Shown here piece by piece: positions 25,207 to 33,705 of a DNA stretch of 64,000 nucleotides. Within the stretch, counting starts at the first letter, position 1, and every line of letters begins with the position of its first letter. The position numbers were made by a program, and so were the translations under genes. The notes under the pieces are model-generated. The model made no database searches, had not been told where the DNA came from, and saw only the letters and a list, made by a program, of their open reading frames with translations. The stretch comes from Perlabentimonas sp046542995 (lineage in GTDB: Bacteria > Bacteroidota > Bacteroidia > Bacteroidales > Tenuifilaceae), in contig JBKHAH010000006.1 of NCBI GenBank assembly GCA_046542995.1, positions 1-64,000 of the forward strand, written 5' to 3'.

Positions 25207-25479
25207 CTACCTAATGGTAAACTCCTTAAAATCCTGCTCAGGAATTGATACAACGTTAAAACGGGTTACCTGCGAATGGGGCGGGCCTATTTTACAATGC
25301 TCAACAAAAACATCTACCTGATGAGGATCACCCTCCGCCTCAACATAAACGCTGCCATCGGGCATATTCTTGACAAACCCCTTCACTCCTACTTCTGATG
25401 CAAGCTTAAAAACAAAGTATCTAAAACCAACCTGTTGCACTTTACCATACAGGTTAATGCTTACCCCTTTAGTTTCCAT
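25207..25479 (-). CDS. acyP: acylphosphatase
   Basis: The protein is 90 aa, the full family length. GKVQQVGFRYFVFKLA contains the phosphate-binding loop and catalytic Arg (Arg19, in GFRYF). GFVKNMPDGSVYVEAEGD supplies the catalytic Asn and the second signature. It hydrolyses acyl-phosphates such as carbamoyl phosphate and acetyl phosphate. It is monocistronic, though a carbamoyl-phosphate-using operon lies about 1 kb away. Confidence 0.95.
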   Translation of the reverse strand: METKGVSINLYGKVQQVGFRYFVFKLASEVGVKGFVKNMPDGSVYVEAEGDPHQVDVFVEHCKIGPPHSQVTRFNVVSIPEQDFKEFTIR

Positions 25480-25614
25480 AAGTAATTAGTGTTGTTAAAT
25501 ATCAACCATAAAATTACATAATTTGACATGGTAAAGCCAAAAAAATATTGAATGTTTGCATAAGAAAATACAATAACCGAGTATATTTACAAACCAAACA
25601 AAAAAATTACCTGA

Positions 25615-26097
25615 ATGGATTTTGTACTTATTACTGTTGCGGGCATATTAATAGTTTTAGGTTTACTCGGATGCATCCTTCCCGTAATACCAGGCCCCCC
25701 ACTTAGTTTTGGGGGATTGCTAATTCTTCACTATACCCGTTGGGGATTTATTGACTCAAAAATTCTACTTTGGCTGGGAATAGCAGCTGCGGTAGCCACA
25801 ATTCTTGATTATATTTTACCTGTTTGGGCAACTAAAAAATTTGGAGGAACCAAGCGTGGCGTTTGGGGTGCTACACTTGGTTTGGTTGTAGGCTTATTCT
25901 TTTTCCCTCCCTTTGGAATAATTGTTGGCCCCTTTTTAGGTGCATTTGTTGGTGAAATGTCCTCCAATCAGAATCATCGGTTTGCTCTGAAATCTGCTTT
26001 GGGCTCATTTATTGGCTTCCTGTTGGGCACTGGTTTAAAATTTGCCGTTTCAGGTGTTGTAACATACTACTTTGTAATGGAACTGTTTATTCGGTAA
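25615..26097 (+). CDS. DUF456 family membrane protein
   Basis: The protein is 160 aa with about four membrane helices. The start VLGLLGCILPVIPGPPLSFGGLLI is the DUF456 signature (LPGxPGPxLxxxGxL), followed by LDYILPVWATKKFGGTKRGVWGA and a Gly-rich tail (FPPFGIIVGPFLGAFVGE). These small inner-membrane proteins have no assigned function. It is monocistronic, with no -7 box that fits exactly. Confidence 0.88.
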   Translation: MDFVLITVAGILIVLGLLGCILPVIPGPPLSFGGLLILHYTRWGFIDSKILLWLGIAAAVATILDYILPVWATKKFGGTKRGVWGATLGLVVGLFFFPPFGIIVGPFLGAFVGEMSSNQNHRFALKSALGSFIGFLLGTGLKFAVSGVVTYYFVMELFIR

Positions 26098-26192
26098 ACT
26101 AAAAGGTTACCCTATTAACAGCATGCCAAGCAGAACAGGTCTTCTGATTAAAATCTAAAATATAAATGACCCTTGATTAAAAAGCAGGAATA

Positions 26193-26447
26193 CTAGGTTG
26201 TTTCTGTTTTGCGATGGGCAGTATTAACTTTCACATTTCTACCCTTCACTTCCGTTTCGTTAAGCGCTTTAATCGCATTTTGGGCATCCTCCTCATTCTC
26301 CATTTCAACAAAAGCGTAGCCTTTAGATCGACCAGACTGCTTATCGGTGATAATTCTAACGTTTAAAACATTGCCATAAGGCAAAAAAACTTCCTTTATG
26401 TCGTCAGGAGACATGCTGTAAGGAATGTTGCCAATGTAAATATTCAT
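26193..26447 (-). CDS. RRM-domain RNA-binding protein
   Basis: The protein is 84 aa and consists of a single RNA-recognition motif: RNP2 is IYIGNI (residues 3-8) and RNP1 is KGYAFVEM (~43-50). Such stand-alone RRM proteins replace CspA-like chaperones in many Bacteroidota and cyanobacteria. They bind single-stranded mRNA, often under cold or stationary conditions. It is transcribed alone, downstream of the terminator of the arcC-OTC operon. Confidence 0.92.
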   Translation of the reverse strand: MNIYIGNIPYSMSPDDIKEVFLPYGNVLNVRIITDKQSGRSKGYAFVEMENEEDAQNAIKALNETEVKGRNVKVNTAHRKTETT

Positions 26448-26510
26448 AGCTAATACAATTTATTTAATACTAATATAAAATTATAGCATTTTTTTTGTAA
26501 TAGCACAAAA

Positions 26511-26534
26511 AAAGGCAGCTTTTTTGCTGCCTTT
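26511..26534 (-). terminator. intrinsic terminator of the arcC-OTC operon
   Basis: The arms AAAGGCAGC (26511-26519) and GCTGCCTTT (26526-26534) pair perfectly around a 6-base loop. On the minus strand the stem is followed by a T-run (CCTTTTTTTG). It sits 22 bases past the OTC stop codon. Confidence 0.85.
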
Positions 26535-26555
26535 TCTAAAAAAATTAAGAAATAA

Positions 26556-27554
26556 CTATCCTAACGTAGCTACCATAACAGCCTTAATGGTGTGCATACG
26601 GTTTTCAGCCTCGTCGAATACTACGCTTGCGTCAGATTCAAATACCTCCTCGGTAACCTCCATAGATTCCAGTCCGAACTTCTTATAAATATCTTCTCCA
26701 ACCTCAGTTTTGCGGTTATGGAATGCAGGAAGACAATGCAAGAATTTACAGTCAGGATTTCCAGTAAGCTCCATGGCTTTCTTGTTCACCTGGTATGGCT
26801 TAAGAAGCTTAATTCTCTCTTCCCATACCGATTCTGGTTCTCCCATTGATACCCAAACATCAGTATAAAGGTAATCGCAACCTTTAACACCCTCCTCAAC
26901 GCTCTCGGTACGGGTAATTTTGGCACCCGTTACTTTGGCTATCTCAAGGCACTGGTTGTAAAGTTCATCCGATGGCCAGCACTCCTTTGGAGCAACTGCA
27001 CGGAAATCCATGCCCATTTTAGCAGCACCAACCATAAGGGAATTACCCATGTTGTTGCGTGCATCGCCTAAGTATGCGAAGGCTTGGTTACAAAGAGGCT
27101 TGTTGCTATGCTCACGCATGGTTAGGAAGTCGGCAAGAATTTGGGTTGGGTGAAACTCGTTGGTTAAACCGTTCCAAACAGGTACGCCTGCATGCTCTGC
27201 CAACGTTTCTACAATCTCTTGTGAAAAACCACGATACTCAATACCATCATACATGCGTCCAAGAACGCGAGCGGTATCTTCCATGGATTCTTTTTTCCCC
27301 ATCTGCGATCCAGCAGGACCAAGATACGTTACGTGCGCTCCCTGATCAAGAGCAGCTACCTCAAACGCACAGCGAGTACGTGTAGAGTCCTTGGCGAAAA
27401 GAAGCACAATGTTCTTTCCTTTCAATTTCTGCTGCTCAGTTCCAGCATACTTAGCCGCTTTAAGATCTGCTGATAGGTCAAGTAGGAACTGTATCTCCTT
27501 TGGAGTGTAATCCAATAGCTTAACAAAGCTACGGTTCTTTAAATTAAAAGCCAT
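26556..27554 (-). CDS. argF: ornithine carbamoyltransferase
   Basis: The protein is 332 aa from the ATG at 27554 (MAFNLKNRSFVKLLDYTPKE), preferred over an upstream ATG at 27581 that abuts the arcC stop. The carbamoyl-phosphate site KDSTRTRCAFE, the ornithine loop DVWVSMGEP and the catalytic HCLPAFH motif are all intact. The SMG loop marks true OTC rather than the N-succinyl-ornithine or acetylornithine variants typical of Bacteroidota arginine synthesis. Located 27 bp after arcC, it likely works catabolically (citrulline to ornithine and carbamoyl phosphate), as ArcB does. No arcA (arginine deiminase) is in view. Confidence 0.93.
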   Translation of the reverse strand: MAFNLKNRSFVKLLDYTPKEIQFLLDLSADLKAAKYAGTEQQKLKGKNIVLLFAKDSTRTRCAFEVAALDQGAHVTYLGPAGSQMGKKESMEDTARVLGRMYDGIEYRGFSQEIVETLAEHAGVPVWNGLTNEFHPTQILADFLTMREHSNKPLCNQAFAYLGDARNNMGNSLMVGAAKMGMDFRAVAPKECWPSDELYNQCLEIAKVTGAKITRTESVEEGVKGCDYLYTDVWVSMGEPESVWEERIKLLKPYQVNKKAMELTGNPDCKFLHCLPAFHNRKTEVGEDIYKKFGLESMEVTEEVFESDASVVFDEAENRMHTIKAVMVATLG

Positions 27555-27581
27555 AATTATTGGTTTTATTAAGTTAAACAA

Positions 27582-28541
27582 TTAATCGTCGTACTTCATG
27601 GTGATTTTTGTACCAAAGCTCTTATCTTCAAGCTTCGTTGCTTCGGTAATAACGCTCATGTTTCCACCTTCTTCAATAAAGGTTAAGCATGCATTAATTT
27701 TTGGAGCCATGTTGCCTTCACCAAACATACCTTCGGAAATATACTTCTCGGTATCAGCCTTATCAAGGAACTCTAACTTCTTCTCATTGGGCTGCTTATA
27801 ATTTAGGTAAACGTATGGTACATCGGTAAGAATGTAAAACTCATCCGCATCAATTCTTCCGCCCATAAGTGCTGAAGCTAAATCCTTATCAATTACTGCC
27901 TCTGAAGGGCGAACATCACCTTTCTCATCAATGTAAACTGGAATACCGCCACCACCAGAAGCGATAACAATTATCCCCTGATCAACCAGTTGCTTAATAA
28001 CTTTCTCGTTGAGAATACTCATGGGTTGTGGTGATGGAACAACCCTTCTCCAACCAGTACCTGTATCCTTTACCTCTTCCTTAAAAACCCACCCTTTGGT
28101 TTTTGCAAGCTTATCGGCATCCTCTTTGGAGTATACCTTACCTACTCGTTTGGTTGGATTTTCAAAAGCAGTGTCGTCCTTATCAACAACAACAGGAGTT
28201 ACCAGGCAGCATACTTCCTTGTCAATTCCATGCTTGCGAAGCACATTTCTTAGGGCTCGCTCAATCATATAACCTATTCCGCCTTGCGAATCGGCAACGC
28301 AAACATCCAAAGGCATTTGAGGAATTCCATACATCTCCTCACCAGCATCATTTCTCATAAGGATATTACCCACCTGAGGTCCGTTGCCGTGGCTAATTAC
28401 AAGATTATACCCCTCCTTAATCAGGTAAATCAAGTTTTCAAGGGTATCGGTAGTATTCTGCTCCTGTTCCTCTATGGTTCCCACCTGATTTCCACGAAGC
28501 AAAGCGTTCCCGCCCAATGCTACAACTGCTAATTTACTCAT
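27582..28541 (-). CDS. arcC: carbamate kinase
   Basis: The protein is 319 aa from the ATG at 28541 (MSKLAVVALGGNALLRG). The amino-acid-kinase signature VVALGGNAL, HGNGPQVGN, the VIASGGGGIPV block and ALMGGRIDADEFYILTDV are all present. It converts carbamoyl phosphate and ADP to carbamate and ATP, the energy-yielding step of arginine/citrulline or agmatine breakdown. It is first in a two-gene operon with OTC. A 9-bp palindromic hairpin lies in the upstream divergent region (28658-28693). Confidence 0.94.
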   Translation of the reverse strand: MSKLAVVALGGNALLRGNQVGTIEEQEQNTTDTLENLIYLIKEGYNLVISHGNGPQVGNILMRNDAGEEMYGIPQMPLDVCVADSQGGIGYMIERALRNVLRKHGIDKEVCCLVTPVVVDKDDTAFENPTKRVGKVYSKEDADKLAKTKGWVFKEEVKDTGTGWRRVVPSPQPMSILNEKVIKQLVDQGIIVIASGGGGIPVYIDEKGDVRPSEAVIDKDLASALMGGRIDADEFYILTDVPYVYLNYKQPNEKKLEFLDKADTEKYISEGMFGEGNMAPKINACLTFIEEGGNMSVITEATKLEDKSFGTKITMKYDD

Positions 28542-28657
28542 ATTCATTATTTTAATGGTTAGTCAATTTTGTGAACAGCAAATCTATAAATTTTTTTAAT
28601 TACTATTATATTTATACCCCTTAATACAACCTATTCCCCTAACGTTTAGGCGGGTGT

Positions 28658-28693
28658 TTAATAACATATATTATAAAATTGAAGTGTTATTAA
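28658..28693. promoter_or_regulatory. inverted repeat in the divergent arcC/MGL region
   Basis: TTAATAACA (28658-28666) and TGTTATTAA (28685-28693) are exact reverse complements 18 bp apart, between the divergent arcC and methionine gamma-lyase-like genes. Spacing fits two helical turns of centre offset, so a dimeric regulator is possible. It is AT-rich and could be chance. No regulator gene is adjacent. Confidence 0.3.
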
Positions 28694-28779
28694 CCTGAAT
28701 TAATATATGTCATATGAAGGTAGATTAACTGAAATTGACCTAAAGTTTGATGTTTAGAACCGACCAAAACCATTTTTTT

Positions 28780-28787
28780 TACCTTTG
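28780..28787 (+). promoter_or_regulatory. -7 box for the MGL-like gene
   Basis: TACCTTTG is an exact TAnnTTTG match 28 bases before the ATG at 28815. Confidence 0.55.
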
Positions 28788-28814
28788 CAGGGAATTAATT
28801 AAAAATAAATAGAA

Positions 28815-29999
28815 ATGAGTACAGATAGTAAAATGGGATTTAACTCCAAACTAATCCATGCTGGAACTGAGAAAGATAAATTTGGCAGTGCCACAGTTCC
28901 AATTTATCAAACATCTACTTTTGCTTTTGACGATGCCGAACAGGGTGCAAAGCGCTTTGCTGGTGAGAGCGATGGTTTTATTTACACACGAATTGGTAAC
29001 CCAACCATACAAGCGCTTGAAAAACAGGTTGCCATTCTGGAAGGTGGCTTTGGTGGTATTGCTACCGCCTCAGGAATGGGTGCCGTATCAACAATATATA
29101 TGGGGCTGCTTAGTCAGGGTGATCATATGATTAGTACCGATGCAGTTTATGGTCCCTCCAGAAACATAATGGAGTCATACTTCTTGAAATTTGGAGTTGA
29201 ATCAACCTACTTATCAACATCTAACATTGAAAACATCCGCTCTGCTATAAAACCAAATACGAAGGTTCTTTACATAGAAACACCTACAAACCCAACAATG
29301 GAGATAACGGATATTGAGGCTTGCGTAAAGCTGGCCAAGGAGCATGATTTAGTAACCGTTATTGACAATACTTTTTGTAGCCCTTACCTACAGCGCCCAA
29401 TTGAAATGGGGGTTGATGTGGTTTTTCACAGCATGACTAAATTCCTTAATGGCCATGCCGATATTGTTGCTGGAATGATTGTAACCCGTACTGAGGAGCT
29501 TTACAAAAAGCTACGCCCCGCTATGGTTGGCATGGGTTGTAATATGGATCCACATCAGGCTTACATGGTTTTAAGAGGTATAAAAACTCTAGCAATACGG
29601 ATTGAACGAGCACAAGAAAATGCAATTAAAGTTGCTCAGTTTCTAGAAGACCACCCCAAGGTAGAATGGGTTAAATACCCCGGGTTAAAATCGCACCCAC
29701 AATATGAATTAGCACAAAAGCAGATGGATGGTCCGGGCGCAATGATTAGTTTTGAAGTTAAGGGTGGTTTTAATGCGGGAAAAACTTTAATGAATAACGT
29801 TAAACTTGCCATGCTTGCCGTTTCTCTTGGTGGAATTGAAACGCTTATTCAGCACCCTGCCTCCATGACGCACTCAAAAATGAGCGCTGAAGCAAAAGCG
29901 AAAGCGAATATTACTGATGGTCTGGTTCGTTTTGCCGTTGGAATTGAAGATGTTGAGGATATTATTGCGGATTTAAATCAGGCTTTAAAAAAAGTATAA
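28815..29999 (+). CDS. methionine gamma-lyase-like PLP enzyme
   Basis: The protein is 394 aa and belongs to the Cys/Met-metabolism PLP family. Motifs are YTRIGNPT near residue 56, ATASGMGAVS, DNTFCSPYLQRP, the Schiff-base lysine in SMTKFLNGHADIVAG (~209), and SLGGIETLIQHPASMTHS. The overall sequence is close to characterised methionine gamma-lyases, including the GCNMDPHQAYMVLRGIKTL region. However, the position of catalytic Cys116 (YGC in Pseudomonas MGL) is Pro here (YGPSRN). It may therefore act on cystathionine, cysteine or homoserine derivatives rather than methionine. It is monocistronic with a strong terminator. Confidence 0.88.
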   Translation: MSTDSKMGFNSKLIHAGTEKDKFGSATVPIYQTSTFAFDDAEQGAKRFAGESDGFIYTRIGNPTIQALEKQVAILEGGFGGIATASGMGAVSTIYMGLLSQGDHMISTDAVYGPSRNIMESYFLKFGVESTYLSTSNIENIRSAIKPNTKVLYIETPTNPTMEITDIEACVKLAKEHDLVTVIDNTFCSPYLQRPIEMGVDVVFHSMTKFLNGHADIVAGMIVTRTEELYKKLRPAMVGMGCNMDPHQAYMVLRGIKTLAIRIERAQENAIKVAQFLEDHPKVEWVKYPGLKSHPQYELAQKQMDGPGAMISFEVKGGFNAGKTLMNNVKLAMLAVSLGGIETLIQHPASMTHSKMSAEAKAKANITDGLVRFAVGIEDVEDIIADLNQALKKV

Positions 30000-30021
30000 A
30001 TTTTTTAAGTAACCAAAATTT

Positions 30022-30058
30022 AGCCCTTTACGTTAAACGTTCGTAAAGGGCTTTCTTT
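30022..30058 (+). terminator. intrinsic terminator after the MGL-like gene
   Basis: AGCCCTTTACG (30022-30032) pairs exactly with CGTAAAGGGCT (30042-30052) around a 9-base loop and is followed by TTCTTTTT. Flanking AACCAAAA and TTTTGGTT extend the symmetry, so it may also work in reverse. Confidence 0.88.
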
Positions 30059-30081
30059 TTGGTTATCAATAATCTTTATGC

Positions 30082-30089
30082 TATATTTG
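30082..30089 (+). promoter_or_regulatory. -7 box for the T9SS cargo gene
   Basis: TATATTTG matches TAnnTTTG and lies 85 bases before the ATG at 30175, implying a leader of about 80 nt. Confidence 0.45.
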
Positions 30090-30174
30090 TAGTAGGCAGC
30101 ATTTTGTACTAAGTTGCATCTGCTATAATACCTAGTTTTTTCTGCTTTAGATTATTGAATTAAACATAAATATT

Positions 30175-32880
30175 ATGACAAGAATAATACTTCTACTATC
30201 CCTATTCAGCTTGATTTTCAATGTAAGCATATACAGTCAGGCAGAATACTCTCCTTTTGGAGAAGGCACCAGCGCTTTTATTAGCAATGATGAGAGCGTG
30301 GCTCATAATAGCCAGCTAGTTAGTAAAACGAGTACCGTTTACTTTGAGGATTTTGAAACTTATGACAACGAGTTAGATCCTGAAAAATGGGAGATTCTCC
30401 GAAGTACAGATTTATCTGGAGCAGATTTAGCCACCGCTGACAGCCCAAAATGGTTTTTATGTACTCCAAGTAGCTTTTTCGGACAGGGAAGCACATATAT
30501 CCATTCAGGCAGCAGATCAGCAGCCATTAGTTCACAAGCACCTAATCTAACCTGGCTGGCATCAATGGATACAGTATCCATTCCTGATGAAACAATGAGC
30601 TTATATTTTTGGCTATACTTTCAGAACGTACCCTCACAAGACCTATACACCCATTTTCATGTAATGATTATGGATGTTGAACAAGAAACCTGGGAGGTTT
30701 TAGATAGTTGGGACGATACTAATGAGAACAACCTATATCAAGACCTAGTTACCATTGAATTAGATGGATATGAGGAGAAAGATGTGAGAATTGCATTTGT
30801 TTATGAGAATATTGATGACAATGGCGTACAAGCTGCCATAGACAACGTACTAATTGGAATGCTTGACTCGCCTGACTTAAAGGTTTCGGCATATCACCTA
30901 CCATTCTCAAAAGTTCCTGAAATTTTAGCCAACTCAATGAATTATGAAATTAATGCTCAAGTATATAATTTTGGTTTAGAATACAACGACAACAGCTCTG
31001 CTGTTAAAGTTTCAATCCCTTCGCTTGATGATTTCGAATCGGAGCTTGATATTCAAGACGTAATTGAAACGGGAGAATCAAAGTTCTACACTTTGCCCGA
31101 TGTGCCATCATTCACTGACGAGGGCTCATACAGTATCAATTACAGCATGGTTGACTCTGATACAGGTGAGAAGAAAGATAAAGAGAGTACCGACTCGTTC
31201 ACTTTTACAATCTCATCAAATATTATTGCTACTGACTATGCTGATGAATACGGTGTTGCCGGAGGCTTTTCAGCTGGAAAAAACGTAGCATTCGGAAATA
31301 TTTACCCGATACATAACGAGGTTGTTGCTGATGCAATTGAGATTTATTGGCCAGAGTTTGATGAGCCAAGCACTTTCAATGTCGAAATATATGAGATAAG
31401 CCCACTGGATAGCACCTTGTCGTTAAAATATGAACAAGAACTATATCAAGAAATTTCGCATTCCCAAACAGTAACAAGCTACTCCATTGACCAAACATAC
31501 CTTGAGCCTGGGGCAAATTACTTTATAGCTGTTAAGCAACTAACTGACACACCTTTGCATGTTGGATTTGATCAAGTTAAAAACGGCCAGTTCTGGAGGC
31601 TTAACAGCGAGGATGAGCTGGAACTACTTAGCAGCTCTTCAATTGGCAACATAGCCCTAAGGTTAAAAGTTATTGAACCTACAGAGAATCCTACCTTTAC
31701 CCTAGTTGTTAACGATGGTGATGCGCCAATTGAAGATGCCACTGTTAGTATTAACGATGAGGATATGCAAACGGATCAGGATGGAATGGTTTCATTTGAA
31801 ATACCCAATGGATACTATGAATATACAGTTGAAAAGGATGGCTTTGCTCCTATCAGCGAACATATTAATATTCAAAATGCAAACATTGAAAGAACCATTA
31901 CACTCTCACCTGAATATGATATTACTTTTATAGTAAAATCCGAGGACGAAACTCTACTAGAAGATGCGGAAATTTTAACAAATAGCAACTCGTTTTTCAC
32001 AAACGAAGATGGCGAAGTAATAATCCCATTACCCGAGGGAAATAACTCTTACACGGCTATGCTAGATGGTTATTCTCCTGTCTCAAATACATTGAATGTA
32101 ACGGGCAGTAACACAGAAGAAATTGAGCTTACTACCGAAGAAACATTTAGCGTAACCTTCGAATTGGTTTCAAGACACAACGAAGAGCCTTTAGGAACAG
32201 TTAAAGTTTTGCTGGATGACTATGGAACAAAATTAACCAATAACGATGGTGAGGTAATTTTTAATGGGGTACCACAAAGTGCTTCAGGCTATAGCTATGA
32301 GGTTTCTAAAAATGGCTATTTAAGCACTTCAGGTACAACTTCCCCGGTTACACAGGCTAACGATCCCGTAATTGTCCTTGATACATTAGATATTATAACT
32401 TACAATGTGGTAATACAAGTTACTGATGGTTCAGAGGCAATTGAAGAGGCGGAAGTAACACTTGCTAATGACAGCAAGTTAACAAACAGCGATGGTTTTG
32501 TTCTCTTTGAGGATATTATTCCTAATAATGAGCTTAGCTTAACAGCTACTAAGGAGGGATTTGAGGTTAGTGATACAATAATTGGTGTATATAACGCAAA
32601 TGTTAGAAAAACAATTGCTCTCGAGGCAGAAACAACCGCTCCGAGCCTGAATGAAGAGTCTATTACTGTTTTTCCAAACCCAACCAGTGGGGTAATAAAA
32701 ATGAATGCCGAAATGCCTTTTAGATTTCATGTTTTTGATATGACTGGCCGTTTAATGCTTTCAGAATCTACGCATAAACAAAATCATTCCATTGATATTT
32801 CAAATTACTCTGCGGGTATTTACTTCGTTAAAATTATCTCAGACTCAATAACAACAACAAAACGTATTATAAAACAATAA
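30175..32880 (+). CDS. T9SS-secreted multidomain surface protein
   Basis: The protein is 901 aa. The signal peptide (ending SIYSQ) is followed by a cleaved-adhesin/choice-of-anchor-J type domain (~45-225: FEDFETYDNELDPEKWEIL, GSRSAAISSQ). A Big/CARDB-like stretch follows. Three or four Cna-B/carboxypeptidase-regulatory repeats (~515-815) share the pattern DA-V-I/L-N, TDQDGMVSFEIPNGYYEYTV. The last ~75 residues are a type A sorting domain (VFPNPTSGVIKM, GIYFVKIIS, TTTKRIIKQ) recognised by the type IX secretion system. It is likely cell-surface or released. No enzyme motif was seen, so an adhesive role is inferred. It ends in its own terminator. Confidence 0.88.
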   Translation: MTRIILLLSLFSLIFNVSIYSQAEYSPFGEGTSAFISNDESVAHNSQLVSKTSTVYFEDFETYDNELDPEKWEILRSTDLSGADLATADSPKWFLCTPSSFFGQGSTYIHSGSRSAAISSQAPNLTWLASMDTVSIPDETMSLYFWLYFQNVPSQDLYTHFHVMIMDVEQETWEVLDSWDDTNENNLYQDLVTIELDGYEEKDVRIAFVYENIDDNGVQAAIDNVLIGMLDSPDLKVSAYHLPFSKVPEILANSMNYEINAQVYNFGLEYNDNSSAVKVSIPSLDDFESELDIQDVIETGESKFYTLPDVPSFTDEGSYSINYSMVDSDTGEKKDKESTDSFTFTISSNIIATDYADEYGVAGGFSAGKNVAFGNIYPIHNEVVADAIEIYWPEFDEPSTFNVEIYEISPLDSTLSLKYEQELYQEISHSQTVTSYSIDQTYLEPGANYFIAVKQLTDTPLHVGFDQVKNGQFWRLNSEDELELLSSSSIGNIALRLKVIEPTENPTFTLVVNDGDAPIEDATVSINDEDMQTDQDGMVSFEIPNGYYEYTVEKDGFAPISEHINIQNANIERTITLSPEYDITFIVKSEDETLLEDAEILTNSNSFFTNEDGEVIIPLPEGNNSYTAMLDGYSPVSNTLNVTGSNTEEIELTTEETFSVTFELVSRHNEEPLGTVKVLLDDYGTKLTNNDGEVIFNGVPQSASGYSYEVSKNGYLSTSGTTSPVTQANDPVIVLDTLDIITYNVVIQVTDGSEAIEEAEVTLANDSKLTNSDGFVLFEDIIPNNELSLTATKEGFEVSDTIIGVYNANVRKTIALEAETTAPSLNEESITVFPNPTSGVIKMNAEMPFRFHVFDMTGRLMLSESTHKQNHSIDISNYSAGIYFVKIISDSITTTKRIIKQ

Positions 32881-32900
32881 TTTTTATTTGTTAATACTTA

Positions 32901-32932
32901 AAAAAGCGGAGCAAGCATGTTCCGCTTTTTTT
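32901..32932 (+). terminator. intrinsic terminator after the T9SS cargo gene
   Basis: AAAAAGCGGA (32901-32910) pairs perfectly with TCCGCTTTTT (32921-32930) around a 10-base loop, and the T-run continues to 32932. It lies inside the 5' extension of the longest mtgA frame (from 32888), which excludes that start. Confidence 0.88.
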
Positions 32933-32962
32933 GATAGATTTGTCAGATATTATATAAAAGCA

Positions 32963-33694
32963 ATGACATTGAACAGCAACCATAGCATAAAACTAAACAA
33001 ACCTCTAAGCAGAACAGAATGGCTTTTGAGTGGTTTTTTCAACCTAATCATCGCAGTATTTCTGGCAATAATATTATTAACCGTAATATATACATGGGTA
33101 AACCCACCATCAACCTGGCTTATGGTACATAGGTACTTTAAAACAGAACAAACAAAACTAAAACCCATCCAGCAAAGCTGGGTAAATGTAGAATCCATTT
33201 CACCCAATATAATTCAAGCAACAATTGCTGCAGAAGATAACCTTTTTCTTAGCCACTGGGGTTTTGATTTCAAATCAATTGAAGAGGCGCTGGATGAAAT
33301 GAAAAAAGGAATTAGGACGCGCGGTGCCAGCACTATTAGCATGCAGGTTTCAAAAAACGTATTCCTTTGGCATAAAAAATCATGGACTAGAAAAGTACTT
33401 GAGTCGGGATTTACCATTCTTACAGAAACCCTATGGAGCAAGAAACGGATTATGGAGGTTTACCTTAATGTTGCAGAATTTGGGCCAGGCATTTACGGAG
33501 TGGAAGCAGCATCAACGGAATACTTTAATAAATCGGCTAATAATCTAAATAAAAACGAAGCGGCACTCCTGGTAACTGTTCTTCCAAACCCTTTAAGAAG
33601 AAATCCACAGAACCCCTCAAAGTATATGCTAAACTACCAAGAAAGGGTAATAAGAAATATGCATAATATTGGTGAGATAACCTTTAACAATTAG
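32963..33694 (+). CDS. mtgA: monofunctional peptidoglycan glycosyltransferase
   Basis: The protein is 243 aa from the ATG at 32963; the upstream ATG at 32888 is excluded by the terminator it would overlap. One TM (~25-50) is followed by the GT51 domain: AAEDNLFLSHWGFDF holds the catalytic Glu, then RGASTISMQVSKNVFLW, WSKKRIMEVYLNVAEFGPGIYGVEAAS. It polymerises lipid II into glycan strands and lacks a transpeptidase domain. It is followed 11 bp later by a TPR gene on the same strand. Confidence 0.93.
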   Translation: MTLNSNHSIKLNKPLSRTEWLLSGFFNLIIAVFLAIILLTVIYTWVNPPSTWLMVHRYFKTEQTKLKPIQQSWVNVESISPNIIQATIAAEDNLFLSHWGFDFKSIEEALDEMKKGIRTRGASTISMQVSKNVFLWHKKSWTRKVLESGFTILTETLWSKKRIMEVYLNVAEFGPGIYGVEAASTEYFNKSANNLNKNEAALLVTVLPNPLRRNPQNPSKYMLNYQERVIRNMHNIGEITFNN

Positions 33695-33705
33695 GATTAT
33701 AACTG

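Noticed and set aside
32888..32962. Extended mtgA N-terminus
   Set aside because: It would translate through a strong intrinsic terminator.
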